64,000 nt of DNA from Dromiciops gliroides (Eukaryota; Chordata; Mammalia; Microbiotheria; Microbiotheriidae), in the NCBI RefSeq assembly GCF_019393635.1, contig NC_057864.1, forward strand, positions 476,860,617-476,924,616, read 5' to 3'. Shown in pieces: positions 1-12,795 of the stretch (positions are counted from its first letter, which is position 1; every line of letters begins with the position of its first letter). The notes below the pieces were generated by a model. The model saw nothing but the letters and a program-made list of their open reading frames with translations, searched no databases and was not told where the DNA came from. The translations under genes were made by a program, and so were the position numbers.

Positions 1-170
1 ACCGCACAGAGGCTCCCGAACGGCGTCTCGTCCCGCACGAAGAAGGGCGGCCCCTTCCGGGAGCCCGGAGCTCGCCGCTTTAGAGCCCGCGAAGCTGCGC
101 GCACGCGCACACGGACCCCTGGGGACCTCTGCCCGGCTCTGACGTTGGCCACGCCCACTCCCGGCGCTCA
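1..170. promoter_or_regulatory. CpG-rich segment, possible promoter or 5' end of a neighbouring gene
   Basis: The first 170 bases are dense in CpG and contain a GGGCGTGGCC-type GC box and alternating GTGCGCGTGCGCGC resembling an NRF1 site on the minus strand, unlike the AT- and repeat-rich DNA that follows. It lies on the 3' side of HIP1. As I recall, POM121 is the neighbour there in mouse, in the same orientation, which would put a promoter near this point. Identity cannot be read from so little sequence. Confidence 0.4.
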
Positions 171-660
171 ACCTTAAACGCACACTCGCCGCACACGCAC
201 TCACCGCACACTGCACTCATCTCACAGGTATACACACCACACACTCACCACATTCAGACACACTACACTCACCATACACACCATATACCTACACCACACT
301 CCACACAACATACCCAACACGCTTAGTACACATGTACACACTCACCACATACATATACACGCCCCATATTCACTGCACATTCACCACTTACCCATATACA
401 ACTTAGCACACACACATACTACATCACACTCATTATCCACACATGCACACTGCCCACACCCACAATAACTACCGCCAATCCCCCAACAGATGTGATATAC
501 ACAGTAAACACAGACACCGAACAGATCCCACACAGCAAGCCCCACCACCACACACATTAGACATTATCACCCCCACACATACATCAGACTCTACCTGTGC
601 AAAGAATCGGCATCACACCCAGCGGTATGTCACACACAACAACAACAATAGCTCACAATA
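171..660. repeat. CA-rich degenerate low-complexity DNA
   Basis: Almost pure A/C-rich text built from imperfect CACAC, CACTCACC and CATACAC units on the plus strand. Short open frames here are a by-product of the missing TAA/TGA/TAG context and have no coding signature. Confidence 0.85.
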
Positions 661-664
661 ATAG

Positions 665-875
665 CACTTACTATGTGCGCTACAATTACAATTATTATCT
701 CATTTGATCCTCACAACAACCCTGTGAGGAGAAGCTATTATCCCCATTTTACAGATGAGGGCTAAATGATTTGCACAGGGTCACACAGCTCTGCTTGAGG
801 TCAGATTGGAGCTCAGGTCTTCCAGCTTTAGACCTGGTGCTCCTGTCCCCTGAGCCACCTATCTGCTACATAGCA
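665..875 (-). repeat. MIR-type SINE
   Basis: Shows the conserved core, a 'tattatctcatttgatcctcac' style segment followed by the Ccccattttacagatgag block and a gtcacacagct block. The tRNA-like head lies at the high-coordinate end. Confidence 0.75.
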
Positions 876-1609
876 CACAAAGGGAACACACACCACATAG
901 CCCACATCAAAATCCAATCCACCCGTCCAAACTTAAGCAGGCATACTAAACAAACATTGATTCAGCGCCTGCTGTGTACCAGGTAAAAAGGAAATACTCC
1001 TTGCTCCAAAATAATTTCTATTCTCTCAGAATATATGTGTATATCCTATATAAGGGATAAGAGCTGAAGTTTTGAACCCAGGTTTGACGTATATATGTGT
1101 ATAACTGTATACCAAATACAGAGAAGGGGATTGACCTGTGATTGTGTTTCTAGGTAGGGTGCAGGTGAACAGAGTTGCCTGGAGTGCTGAGAGGCTGTGA
1201 CTCACCCAGGCTCACACATTATAAATGGATACAAAACAAACACAGGGGAGGCCCTAGCATCTAGGTGATGAGGAAAGGCCTCAAAGGGGGTTGAGACCAT
1301 GTTCAGTGGACAAACTGCACATAAATCCCATACTGCATTCACCCCTCACACACTACACAGCATACATGCTATACACATCCATAAAACACACAACCAGTGT
1401 GTTACAGCAATCCTAGCACCCCCCCCGAAATCTTATGTGTTGCACACCAGTCATCACAGAGCAAAGACACCACTAATTCCATTTCTAAGCCTCATCACAC
1501 ATCAAATGATGCCCAACTAAACACAGCATATGCTCTCCAAGAGTGGCCTCTTTTCTTCTCCCTCCTCTCATTTACCAACCAATTACATTTCTTTAACATC
1601 ACTGGCATC

Positions 1610-1771
1610 GGGGCAGCTAGGTGGCGCAGTGGATAGAGCACCGGCCCTGGAGTCAGGAGGACCTGAGTTCAAATCCAGCCACAGACACTTAACACTAGCT
1701 GTGTGACCCTGGGCAAGTCACTTAACCCCAATTGCCTCACCAAAACAAAAACAAAAAACAAAAAAAACCCC
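1610..1771 (+). mobile_element. Young marsupial CORE-SINE (MAR1/WSINE1-like)
   Basis: Full-length copy, head GGGGCAGCTAGGTGGCGCAG, A-rich tail, flanked by a 13-bp target duplication CATCACTGGCATC (1597-1609 and 1772-1784). Confidence 0.93.
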
Positions 1772-2170
1772 CATCACTGGCATCCATGGTTTTGGGGGGC
1801 GGGTGACCCCTCTAGCAAGAGCTATCGGAACCCCTTACTCTTCAAGAGTTACTTTAGCCAAAAGAGTCATCACTCTGTGGCAAATATGGTGATGAGCCTC
1901 TTCCAGCTTTGCCAGACTGGTGGTTCTCAAACAACACATACTGAGAAAGTTTGTGTTTGGGCATGCTGGAGTTTATTGAATGAGGTTGGGGGATGTGGAA
2001 GACGTGGTTCAATTGTTCTCTTAGGACAATAATTTTGACAGTTGTGTGGAGGATGGCTTGGAAAGGGCAGGTACCTGGAGATTTGTCAATGAAAAAATTG
2101 ATGTAATGGTGCAGGTGAGTGGGAATTGGGGACATGAGCTAAGTTGGTAGCTGGGTGAGTGAAGAGAAGG

Positions 2171-2171
<1 letters not shown>

Positions 2172-2217
<46 letters not shown>
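2172..2217. repeat. (GT)n microsatellite
   Basis: About 23 uninterrupted GT units. Confidence 0.97.
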
Positions 2218-2220
<3 letters not shown>

Positions 2221-3154
2221 GGGTGTATGTTCCTTGTTTTCCCCTTGCCCCATGGCCAAACAGAGTCAGTCTAAGACCAATATCTTTTCTCCCTCAGCAT
2301 CTCTTTGAATACTCGTGTCAGAATCACAGAATCTTGAAATTGGAACTGAAGAGGCCATCTGGTCCAGTGAGCCCTTGGACAGGAATTCCTTCTATAACAT
2401 CCTCTGGGAGGAGTCAGTGCACCTTCATAAAGGAGCGCAGGTGAGGCAGAATCCACTGCTCCCTGCGGCACAGTCCAGTCTACTTTTGGATAGCTCCATT
2501 CAGAAATGTTCCTTTTAATTGTCTACGTTTATCTCTAAAACTTCCATCTCCCAAATATTAGCCCTTCAGGTAACTGGCGATAGCTTACATGTCCTCCTAA
2601 GCCCTCCCTTCTGCAGGCTCAATCAGCCTTCCCATGGCACCAATCACCCAACAACCATTTATTAAGTGCCAACTGTGTGCTGGTCACTGAGACTACAAAT
2701 ACAAAAGTGGGACATCCCCTGCCCTCAAGGAGCTGACATTTTTTTGGGGGAGGTCTTTAGTCCTCTCACCATTCTGGATCCCCCTTTTCTGAACACTTCT
2801 TGACTTACCAGTGTGTGTCCTCAAAGATGGAAGGCAGAACTAAAGCCGGTATCCCCGATGTGTTCTGGACTCTATGCCATACTACCTTTTTTGTGGTTGC
2901 TGTGTCCCACTGTTGACAGCTACCATCAGCAACTCCTGACAATAGATTCAGCGAGTGCTGTGTCCTCTTACGTGAATAACTACAGAACCCTAGTGATAGA
3001 GGAAACCCCTGGCAGGATTATACCAGCAGAATCCTTGCTGCTTCACTGAAGGGTGCTTCTGCACTGCCCAAGCCTGACATGTCTTTACCTGCCTCACTAC
3101 CTGACATATTCCCCTTTGCCTTCCACAAGTCTGAGTGAGAAACGATGTAAGCAA

Positions 3155-3985
3155 GTATGACATAGTGAATTGCTTGATTTCATAGGGAAGGTTGAGGAGG
3201 GAGGGAGGAAGAAAAATTTAGAACACAGAATTAGCTCAAAGACCTTAATCTCATCAGGGTGGGCTCAAGGAGGGAATAACATTCACACCCAATTGGGAGG
3301 AGTAATCTATTTAACCCTACTGGAAAGTAGGAGGGGAAGAGGATAAGGAGGGAAGGGTGAAAAAAGGGAGGGCAGAGCAGGGGAGGAGGCAGTCAGAAGT
3401 AAAACACTTTTGAGGAAGAATAGGGTAAAAGAAGATAGAAAACAGAGTAAATATCATGGGAAGGGAATAGGATGGAGGGAAATAGTTATGATGATTGACT
3501 ATAATGGCAAAATGTATGGTACCTACTTTACTGGGCTATTGTCAAGTTTAAGGTACTATATAAAAGTTATGATGAACAGGATGCTATCAGAAAAACCTGG
3601 AAAGACCCACATGAACTGAAGCAGAGAGAAATGTACTGTATACAAAATAACAGCAACAGTGTAAGATGATCTGCCCGGAAGCACGTGGTTATTTTCAGCA
3701 AGGCAAGGATCCAATATAACTCTGAAGGACTTATGAAAATGGCAGCCCATCTACAGAGAAAGAACTGATGGTATCTGAAAACATGGAAACACAAATTGTT
3801 TTTCTTTGACAATTCCTTAATCTAAAGCTTTTTTAAAAACTGTTTTCTCTCACAACCTAAATAATGTGGGGATGTTTTCCATAACTACTCATGTATAACT
3901 TATATTGAATTGCTTGAGTTCTTGGGGGTGGGGGTTGGGAAGGGAAGGAGGAAGAGAAGTTGGAACACAAAGTTTTAAAAAATTG
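3155..3985. repeat. Dispersed marsupial repeat of unassigned family
   Basis: Contains phrases I associate with a very common marsupial element: an AATTGGGAGGAGTAATCTAT-like block, AAAACACTTTTGAGGAAG, and a 3' part with AGAGAAAGAACTGATGG then ATAACTTATATTGAATTGCT followed by a G-rich segment. I cannot name the family with certainty (L1-like or other). No open reading frame of note. Confidence 0.5.
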
Positions 3986-3989
3986 ATCA

Positions 3990-4140
3990 GGGCAGCTAGG
4001 TGGTGCAGTGGATAGAGCACCAGTCCTGGAGTCAGGAGTACCTGAGTTCAAAACCAGCTTCAGACACTTAACACTTACTAGCTGTGTGACTCTGGGCAAG
4101 TTACTTAACCCCAATTGCCTCACCAAAAAAAAAAAAAAAA
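3990..4140 (+). mobile_element. Young marsupial CORE-SINE
   Basis: Near full length, inserted at the A-rich end of the preceding repeat, with a duplicated AAAAATTGAT target. Confidence 0.9.
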
Positions 4141-5006
4141 ATTAAAAAAAAATTGATGAGTAAGGGTGCAAGGCCTGCTTGTCAGGCAGACTCTTGGTGG
4201 TGAGAAAAGGAGGTCACGTTTGCTGATGATACCATTAAGTTTGCCTGTTTTCCCTCCTTTATTGAAGATCATGTTCTTCGAGATCATTTACATTCACTTT
4301 CACCTGCACAACAGAGTCTTGGAGGCATGGAAGGAAACAAAAGGGGCCCGAGATTGTGTATCAGACCAGGCTTCTTAAACTTTTCCCACTTGCAAATTTT
4401 GTCCAAGAAATGTTTATGTGACCCTGGGTATATAGGTATATAAAATAGGTATCCAAATCAAACATTTACTGCCAAATTTTTCTCGACTTCCAAATTCAGT
4501 TACATGACCCCATATGGCCATGCACTGCGTTGGTATCTGTGCTCTCCTTTTCAGAATCATGTTTTTAAATGAATACAATTTAAAAAAAAAATAGGATTGC
4601 AAAGTAAACCAATTATACTGAAATATAGTTATCAAAATATTAAAGAATCCAAGTACACGGGCTCTGAGTTAAGTCTCCCTGTAGATGCTTTGCTCATGGG
4701 CTTGGTTTTTTGGGGAAAACGTAGTGAGTTAAGGGGGGTAAGAGGTGTTCTACCCTCCACAGTTGGAACCTTTTGGTTTAGTCACGCCCACATTTGGTTA
4801 TCTAGCATTTCAAAGATAATTTCCAAGAAGCTCAATTCTTTGCTTGGCTGTTCTTTCACCATAGGGCCTAAAGGGAATGGGATGGCAGTTCTACCCATTG
4901 ACCCCATTGAAAAAAACCAAACCAAAACACTTTACTTTTCTAAGGAATCTTGCTCTACATAGATCCAACTCCTGGATGCATACATACCCATGATCTTTTT
5001 GTGTGA
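4141..5006. other. Intergenic DNA, no feature recognised
   Basis: Mixed-composition sequence without splice-like coding blocks. Poly-A stretches near 4580 suggest old retroposon ends, but no family is clear. Confidence 0.4.
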
Positions 5007-5156
5007 TTTTTTTTCTTTGTTGGAGGGCAATGAGGGTTAAGTGACTTGCCCAGGGTCACACAGCTAGTAAGTGTCAAGTGTCTGAGGTCAGATTTGAACT
5101 CAGGTCCTCCTGAATCCAGGGCCAGTGCTCTATCTACTGTGCCACCTAGCTGCCCC
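5007..5156 (-). mobile_element. Young marsupial CORE-SINE
   Basis: Reverse-oriented copy ending GCTGCCCC; target duplication not clear, so probably an older insertion. Confidence 0.9.
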
Positions 5157-6515
5157 CTATACTACCCATTCCTCTTAGTTCTGCCCTCAGGAGACAAGCC
5201 AAGCAAGTCTGATCCATTTTTCACAGGCAGCTCTTCAGATAGTTGAAGACAAGTATTATGTCCCCCTGAGGCTTCTCTTGTCTAGTCCTTTGGCTGATCT
5301 ATATACAGCCTGGGCTTGAACTCCCTCACCATACTCATCACCCTCCTTTGGACAGACTCCAGTGCGTCAATACCTTAATGAAAACAAGGCAACCACCCCC
5401 CTCATTCTGGCCCTCTGTGGCTGCTATGTTCCTCTGTTGACTCGCATTGAGCCAGCTGTCATTGAAAGCCCTCAGACTGTTTTTACATGAACTGTTGACT
5501 CTCCCATTCTGTATTGATTCAGTTAATTGATGTATATCCATGTGGAGAATTCTACCTTCATCTCCATCAGATTTCATGTCCTTCCCTTTGGCCCACTATT
5601 TTAGCCTGTGGATATCATTTGGGATACTGAGTTTGTCACCCACCATGATTCCTCTCTCTGTGGCATGTAGCCAACCTCATTCCTTGTCCCAAGGGGCACT
5701 CAACAGACTCTGGGTGCTGAGTACTGGGGGCTTAGGATAGGGCTGGTCATACGCAGCACCTTGTCATGACATGCCCTAATTTCAGGGGTGGCACCTGACC
5801 CCGGTCTGTATCTTCACTTGGATTCACTCACAGATGTCTAGAGACCAGCACCTATCACCCTCCTTCAAATTACTCGCACTTCCAGGACTCAAATTGTGTA
5901 CTGACTCATGCTCTCAGCTTCTGCAGTCTCCCCTCTCTGGTCATTCTTGCTCGATAAGTCACACCATTAACTGCTCAAACTAAAGGCAAGACCCTGTCCA
6001 GGGCTTGGTTCCTAAGGTGCTACCAACGAATGCCACTGTTAGAATGTTCTGCTTGTTCCTTTATACCTAGAGGCAATAAATCACGGTGGGCAGCTGTGAT
6101 CCCTCATGAGACTGGGCAAAGAGTTGCTACAGCTTGAGTTGATGGTTCTTTCTCCTTCCTTACTGACATCAGTAGCTCTTTGGAGTCAGTCATTCAGCTC
6201 ATTCTCAAAGCCACCCAACTGGCCGTGGTGTGCAGCTTCTGGCCCACGTCTCTGTTGTTCCAAGGTTAGCACGAGGGACTGTCAAACAAGTCTCTGAAAT
6301 CCAGTTGTATTTTATCTATAGCATTCCTTTGCTCTGACCCTTTCTAACCCTTTCAAAAAAAAGGAAAGGAGGCTGTTGCGTATAACTTGTCCTCAAGAAC
6401 CCTGAGCCATTTGTCGGCCATAACTGTCTCCCTTTCTAAATGGGTGCAAACCATCCCTTTAATGATACAGTCTAGTGGTTTTCCAGGAACTGAAGTCAGG
6501 CTCACTGTTTTATAG
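5157..6515. other. Intergenic DNA, no feature recognised
   Basis: No conserved coding block, RNA gene or clear repeat could be assigned across this stretch. Confidence 0.4.
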
Positions 6516-6672
6516 TTTTTTTGTTTTTTGTTTTGGTGTGAGGCAATTGGGGTTAAGTGACTTGCCCAGGGTCACACAGCTAGTAAGTATTAAGTGTCTG
6601 AGGCCGGATTTGAACTCAGATCCTCCTGACTCCAGGGCCGGTGCTCTATCCACTGCGCCACCTAGCTGCCCC
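6516..6672 (-). mobile_element. Young marsupial CORE-SINE
   Basis: Full-length reverse copy flanked by the repeated target CTGTTTTATAGTTT. Confidence 0.93.
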
Positions 6673-7762
6673 TGTTTTATAGTTTGAACAATGTCTTTTC
6701 CCTTTTTTGAAAAATGGAGACATCAGTCTCTCCCATTATCTATGATCTTTCAAAGATCACTAATGGCAATTCAGTTGTCATGTTTGCTACTTTTTTCAGT
6801 GCCCCCTGGCACATGCTTGATGTGGTTCCTGGAAGCCATCCTGGGCAGTGAAGTATTCTGCTGCTTTTTCTTCCTGTTGACCCTAGTCCCAGTATCTTCT
6901 AAACACTAGCAAAGAAAACAGGCGAAAGAAGAGTAGAAAAGTTCTGCCACCTGATTTTAGCCTCTTCCACAGGGCAGGCTGAGCATTCAGCTCCTCTCTG
7001 GTCTCCCTCTTGCCCCAAGATAGCCAAAGAAGCTCTCTTGTTGTCCTTGGCATTCCTTACAGGCCCTGGCATATTTGGAGCTTTTGTGCGCCTGACAGAA
7101 TCACAGGAACTCAGAGTTGGAAGGGATCTTAGAGGTCGCCCAGCCTAACTTGGGCTTCTTCTACCCAATCTCCTTTACAACGTGCCCAGTAAGTAAATGG
7201 TCATACCTTGAGGAAGTACAGGGAACTCACTACTTCCAAAGGTAGCCTCACTTCACTTTTGGAGAGCCCTAGTTTTTAAGAAGCTTTTCCTTACATTAAG
7301 GCTTAATTTCTCTCTTTGCAACCTAGTCCTACTCTTTGGATTCAAACAGAACAAACCTTAGAGCCCTTCTTCCACATAACAGCCTTTCTCTTCTTAGAAG
7401 ACTATCATTCAAAAACAGTGTCTTGCCTCAGACACTTCATCCGTCTTTGCTGTGCCATATTGATCCTCAGTTACCTAACTTTGCTTCCATCTTCTCTTCC
7501 TGGCTATGTGTTGCTCACTGAATTCCCCATGGAGCCGTATTGATTTCTCAGGACAGCTCCCCCTTTTTCATGGAATAATTTGTTCTCAGAATCTCGTTCT
7601 TGAGTTTTTCCTCCTTTTGGGGATAAGTTTTCCTGTGAAATTGGAGGCTATGGGATCCTGTCTCTGAACCATGAAATCCTGTCCCCCAAATTCCAAGATA
7701 AATATCACAGATTTGCCTATAGTCTAAGAGGGAGTCATGATGTTGTTTATCCTTCGATTTTT
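6673..7762. other. Intergenic DNA, no feature recognised
   Basis: A short segment near 7095-7260 (AGAGTTGGAAGGGATCTTAG and similar) looks like a dispersed mammalian repeat; the remainder is unassigned. Confidence 0.4.
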
Positions 7763-7921
7763 GTTTTTTTGTGTGTGTTTTTTTTTTTTGGTGGGGCAAT
7801 GAGGGTTAAGTGACTTGCCCAGGGTCACACAGCTAGTGTCAAGTGTCTGAGGCTGGATTTGAACTCAGGTCCTCCTGAATCCAAGGCCAGGGCTTTATCC
7901 ACTGTGCCACCTAGCTGCCCC
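7763..7921 (-). mobile_element. Young marsupial CORE-SINE
   Basis: Full-length reverse copy joined directly to the 5' end of another repeat at 7922; the flanks ATCCTTCGATTTTTG and ATCCTTCATTTTTG form an imperfect target duplication. Confidence 0.9.
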
Positions 7922-8420
7922 CATCCTTCATTTTTGAAGACCAGTCACATCACTGGGTGATGTCTTGACTAGATTGTGAATTGGATTTAAGTGAGGCAGA
8001 GTTGCACAAAGCTGTCAGCCTCACTCTCTCTTCCAGAGTCATCAGAGTCCAGTGGCAAGACAAATTTAAGACACCCAGTGATGGCCCAAGATGCAGTCGA
8101 TGACCTTGGCATCTCTGATGCCTGACCAAGCCTAAGTGCTCCCTGGTGCCTGCTTCAGCTGCCTTCATGGCTATCGGAATAAATTGTTCTCATCAATCCA
8201 TTCCGTGGCGGGGATGTCGAGGCCCATCAGTTACCCTCAACCTGGTTTACCAGGGTGTGGCCACTGTGCATACCATAGCTTCTTGGAGCCACAAGTGAGA
8301 GTTGGGTGGCAGGTGGACACCAAAGGTGGATGAGCAGCCCTGAAAAGGGCTCTGCAAACCCTCACAGCAGAGGTGCTGGCCCAGACTGAATACACAAACA
8401 TGTAACACTTCCCTTCTGTT
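7922..8420 (+). repeat. Second dispersed repeat, family unnamed
   Basis: Starts ATCCTTCATTTTTGAAGACC, continues GAATTGGATTTAAGTGAGGC, TCCAGTGGCAAGAC and GGAGCCACAAGTGAGAGTTG. I recognise these as recurring phrases of an abundant marsupial retroposon but cannot assign a library name. Confidence 0.5.
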
Positions 8421-8889
8421 TACATAGAACAAATGGATGAGTTGTGCTCTACTGCTATCCTGCGGAAGGCAGAGACATACCGGATGGAGAGCCACAGGAG
8501 GGTTGCAATCTCCTACCATTGTGATCTCATCAAAACTGAAAACGTCAGAGATCCATTCGTGTTGTAGTAAGGGGTGCTGGAATTAGACTGGACAAAGTAG
8601 AAAGTCCAGAGGAATGCGGCCTGCTGGGAAATGAAGAGACGCTCCTTAAATGGGTTCTGGGAGGCTCCCTACCCCCCAACTAGAGGAAGGGGCCCAGGGA
8701 ACAGTGGGAACTTGGGAAGCATCGGTTAGTGAGTTACTGGGCCGAAGTGATTTTCCAGGATGATGAGCTTTCTGGGGCATGATGGAGCATAGCCTCTTGT
8801 GAAATGAACATTCCCAACGGAACACCTTATTTCCCTCAAACCCTCCCTTTCTTTCCAGTTAAGTACCCTGATTGCCCCCTATGCTGCTT

Positions 8890-9640
8890 TAGTAGTTTAA
8901 GAATTTTTAAAAACATACTGTTTCCAATGAACAAGCTTCTATTAAGTGCCTCCCGTATGCCTACACAGACACAGGGGCTACAAACAAAATGGATTAAATT
9001 ATCCCTACTTACAAGGAGCTTAAGGACAAAAGCACATGTATGGATACCAATAAGTCCAATGGATTTAGGAGGGAGAGAAGTGTCCCCTGGAAGGTGTGGG
9101 GAGAGAATCAGAAAAGGCTTCATGGACCAGGTAGTTTGCATTGTACTCAAAGGCAGGGAGGAATTTTATGAAGCAGAGGTGAAGGGAGAGTGCTCCAGGT
9201 ATTAAGGGTGCCCAGCATGAAGACGCTGAGGCAGGAGATGAAGATGGAGGGTCCGTTGGGAAGGAGAGAATTTTGGAAGTGTGATGTTCAGTGAGGCTGG
9301 AAAGATGGTGGAGGGGCACATTGTGAAGACAGTTTGGAGCCAAGCTCTAAGGAAGTTTCAAAGCCGAACAGAACTGGTCATATTTCATCCAAAGAGAAAC
9401 AGAGGAACCACTTCAGCCACTCGATCGAGTTGGGGGAGAAAGGTGGTTGGACATGTGCTCAAGGAAAATTGCTTTGGTGGCAGTGTGGACTGGAGGGGAG
9501 AGAGACCTGAGAAGTCTGGGAGATGGATCGGCTGTTGGAGTGATTGAGAAGATGAACGCGACAGCGAAGGCAAGGAAAGGAGAGATGGCAAGATTTGGTA
9601 ACTGGTTGGAAACATAAGGTGAAGCATGAGGAGCCCAGGG
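8890..9640 (-). mobile_element. L2/CR1-clade LINE fragment
   Basis: Reverse complement resembles the 3' half of L2: the segments near 9460-9520 (AAATTGCTTTGGTGGCAGTG, GGACTGGAGGGGAGAGAGAC) and the 'cttctattaagtgcctcc' end are typical. Old and interrupted by indels. Confidence 0.6.
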
Positions 9641-9999
9641 CGATGCCCCAGGACCCAGCTGGAAGCTATGAAGGACAGTGGGGTCTTCAGTAGAAGTGGT
9701 CAGTTGTGCTAGAGGGGAAGGAGCACTGGCCTTGGAGCCTGGATCTGAATACAGGCCCTGACACTGACCAGCTTGGTGATCTTACAGGAATCTCTTCATC
9801 TTTCTGAACTTACTTCTTCATCTATATAGTGCGTATGCCTACAGTAATACCCACATTCCTCGCCTCACAAGGTTGTGGTGAAGAAAGTATTTTCTAACCC
9901 TTAAAGTTCCATATAAATGTAGTTTTCCCTTTTCTTTGATGGTTAAATGTACCTTGCTTTGGGGGGTTTTATTTTGTATACACTGTCTCACCCAAGAGA

Positions 10000-10100
10000 A
10001 TGCACTCTCTTTGAAGGTAGATTTTGCTTTTGTCCGTGTTCCCAGCACTTGGCATAAAGATGATGCTTAATAAATGCTTGTTGACGAATTGATCACAAGA
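10000..10100 (+). repeat. L2 3'-end fragment
   Basis: Contains CTTAATAAATGCTTGTTGAC, the usual terminus of L2 in mammals. Confidence 0.6.
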
Positions 10101-10473
10101 TCTTAGTCGACCACTTCTTCCCAAGGGGCAGTCCCACGTCACACCTTTATGCTGGGCTGGTGACATTTTGCCAACTCATCTCTTCCCTCTCTTTGGCTGA
10201 TTGGCTTCTTGGCCACTGGCACAACCGTATCACTTCTTTTTAACCTTCCTTTATCTTCACCCCAAATCTAAAGCATTTTCTTGTTCTTGGGATCATGTTC
10301 TCTTCAAATACAATGCTACACTACTGCTTTCCCCTCTTTATCTAGTCTGTTTCTTTTGAACAAAGCAGACCTATCTATAGTAACATTTTAGTCACGGGTT
10401 CCACCCTCCCAAACCTCAGTGAGGACAGATTTACTTCTTGGCTTTAAGATCTCTTTAAGATCACCTGTTTTGG

Positions 10474-10628
10474 GGGGCAGCTAGGTGTCACAGTGGATAG
10501 AGCACTGGCCCTGGATTCAGGAGGACCTGAGTTCAAATCCGGCCTCAGAACCTTGACATTTACTAGCTGTGTGACCCTGGGCAAGTCACTTAACCCCAAC
10601 TGCCTCACAAAAACAAAACACAAAAACA
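10474..10628 (+). mobile_element. Young marsupial CORE-SINE
   Basis: Full-length copy with target duplication AAGATCACCTGTTTTGG on both sides. Confidence 0.93.
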
Positions 10629-10743
10629 AAGATCACCTGTTTTGGTTATTCAGAATTCATGCATCTGTATATTGACATCTGAAACCAGGGATTTTATTGC
10701 TTTCTCCTTGGACACCATTAACCTACAAATTATGGGTTCTTTC

Positions 10744-10893
10744 TTTTTTTTTTTTTCTGCAGGGCAATGAGGGTTAAGTGACTTGCCTAGGGTCACACAG
10801 CTAGTAAGTATCAAGTGTCTGAGGCCGGATTTGAACTCAGGTAGTCCTGAATCCAGGGCCGGTGTTTTATCCACTGCACCACCTAGCTGCCCC
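10744..10893 (-). mobile_element. Young marsupial CORE-SINE
   Basis: Reverse copy about 115 bp from the preceding plus-strand copy, flanked by GGGTTCTTTCT duplicates. Confidence 0.92.
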
Positions 10894-11159
10894 TCGGGTT
10901 CTTTCTATGAGCATTTTTTATATTTTAACTGTTATTCTCTGTAGTATCTAGCTGGGCAGATATAGGTTAGTTGGGTTCTCCTTCCATCTCCACTGTCAAT
11001 TTAGAAGCCCTCATTAGATGTACCCCATCCTTAGTCAAGACCCCATTGGCCAACCCTATTATCGATATCATCATTTCCTGGTTTAACCTTGGGGAAAAGG
11101 CAGACCATCCTTACCCCCCTGGGAAAAAGATGAAGATGCTTTTCTCCTGGGTTGAAATA

Positions 11160-11165
11160 TTTATT
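11160..11165 (-). terminator. Candidate HIP1 poly(A) signal AATAAA
   Basis: On the minus strand an AU-rich stretch contains TTTTTAAAATAAATATTTC, with AATAAA in a typical 3'-end setting about 2.76 kb past the stop. Further minus-strand AATAAA motifs occur near 10693-10698 and 9967-9973. Confidence 0.45.
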
Positions 11166-12597
11166 TTAAAAATTGAAAACACACGTACAACATATTATAC
11201 AAAGAAAGATCTTAATGCTATAATAATCAAAAGTCTTGTTGGAAAGAAACCAAATGCCAGTGGCCACCTGCCCTGGGAAGGTAGGCACTCAGAGTGATAA
11301 ATCAACTTAATTTACAGGAATACTTCTAATGGACATCCGGGTAAAGGTTAAAAAATAAAAGGAAAAAAAATTCCCATCTCCCCAAAACCAAAATAGATGA
11401 GAAAAAGTTATAGGATTGAGACAAAAATTGAGTTATCACCAAGATTTATCTGAACCCCCTCGGTTTGTCCCTGTGAGTAGTAACCAGCTTAATTTAGGGC
11501 CTTCAAACCTGAGGTAGTTAAGGGTCACCTGAAAGACATTGGATCTGGACATGTGGATACACTGCTCTCAGCACTGGGCCCAGCGGTAACCAATAGATCT
11601 TCTGTATTGCTTTGGCTCCTGGGGTGAAAGGCAGTGTACCACATCAGTGGGTTGGTGGTATTACAGTTGGTTTGGACCTGGGAAATAACGGAAGTCCTCA
11701 GCAAATAGCTGGAAAGATTTGCTGGGTTTGTGTGTGAGAGAAAGAATCTGGCAGACCCATAGTGTCATATCATTCTCTGCTACAGGCAGTGCGGGCTTTT
11801 GAAGGGTTGGAGATAATAAGGCCAGATAGGCCTCTGCCAATGTGGGGGCCAAAGGTTTAATCAGCAGCAAGGTTTTTCTGTTTGATTTGGAAAGGTCATG
11901 GCAACAAAGCATGGTTAAGATCAGGGCAGGGCTTTAGGTGCTGGCCAGGAGGCAAGCGTTTCTCTGGGCTGGGAGCTGGAAAGGCCAGTGGTGACAGGCA
12001 TGGCCAATGGGGTAGTTCTCCCTCTGAAGCCAAGTGCTCAGTTTGGCAGCTGAAACAATCCCAAGAAGAGAAGCTCAGGTCAATATGTGGCCACTCCCGC
12101 TTTGGGCCTAAAGCCACAAGCCTAACTACATGTTTCAGGTTGTACACCTGGGCACAACCATCAGCATATGATCTAATTGAGAAAGTTCATCTTTGCTCAA
12201 GAGTTATTGCAGTGCAGAAAAACCGCACATTGCCCCAGAAGAACATACTCTTCCACGTTCTCCTCTTCCCGGGTGCAGACAAACTCTGCAGGTGCTAATG
12301 TACAAGCCACCTTCCTCTGCCACTGCCTCACCAGACCAAGGAGTTCCCATGCTAAGAGCACCTCCACACTTACCCATGGCTCATATAGCCTTGTTCAGCT
12401 AACCATGTTCAGCAATTTGTTAACAGTCAATGAAGTTCACTCTGCCACAAAAGCTTAGTTATTCCAGTCAAAGGCATCTCTTGTGTGTTCACACTCCATT
12501 TTCAGAATGAGCAGCATGCTTGACACTCTGCTCTGGCTGACACCCTTTTGCTTGGGGCTTTTAGAAAATTGTTTTACATTAGCAGGTACTTCCCCCG

Positions 12598-12795
12598 GTT
12601 GGTTGTCATTGCTCGTTCTTGAAGAGGACCACAATGATGTTGGGGTCAAGCATGATACAGTGTGTCCACCTGTGGCCAATCAGACCAATATGAACTTGGA
12701 AGGCTCGGCTACAGTTCGGGCCCAAAGAGTCCTCATGAAAATTTGGAGTGATGTTTCTAAATCTGCATATCTCACGTGGTGCTTCCCTAGTATAA
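12598..12795. repeat. Old retrotransposon-like block inside the probable 3' UTR
   Basis: GTTCTTGAAGAGGACCACAA, then a CAGTGTGTCCACC and ATCAGACCAATATGAACTTG series, recalls a dispersed non-LTR element (RTE-like) of marsupials. Family assignment is from memory only. Confidence 0.4.

Larger units (their letters stand above)
661..3150. other. Intergenic DNA, no gene seen
   Basis: Holds a MIR (665-875), one young SINE (1610-1771), a GT microsatellite (2172-2217) and an L2-like fragment near 2640-2745 (a 'cattta-ttaagtgcc...' segment). No splice-bounded coding block or RNA gene was recognised. Confidence 0.6.

Noticed and set aside
1610..1700. tRNA gene
   Set aside because: The SINE head is tRNA-derived and has A/B box-like segments, but no full cloverleaf or anticodon arm can be formed.
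6475..6687. Many short frames sharing GLSDLPRVTQLVSVKCL or CVTLGKSLNPNCL
   Set aside because: These recur because they are translations of the same SINE in the two orientations; not a protein family.
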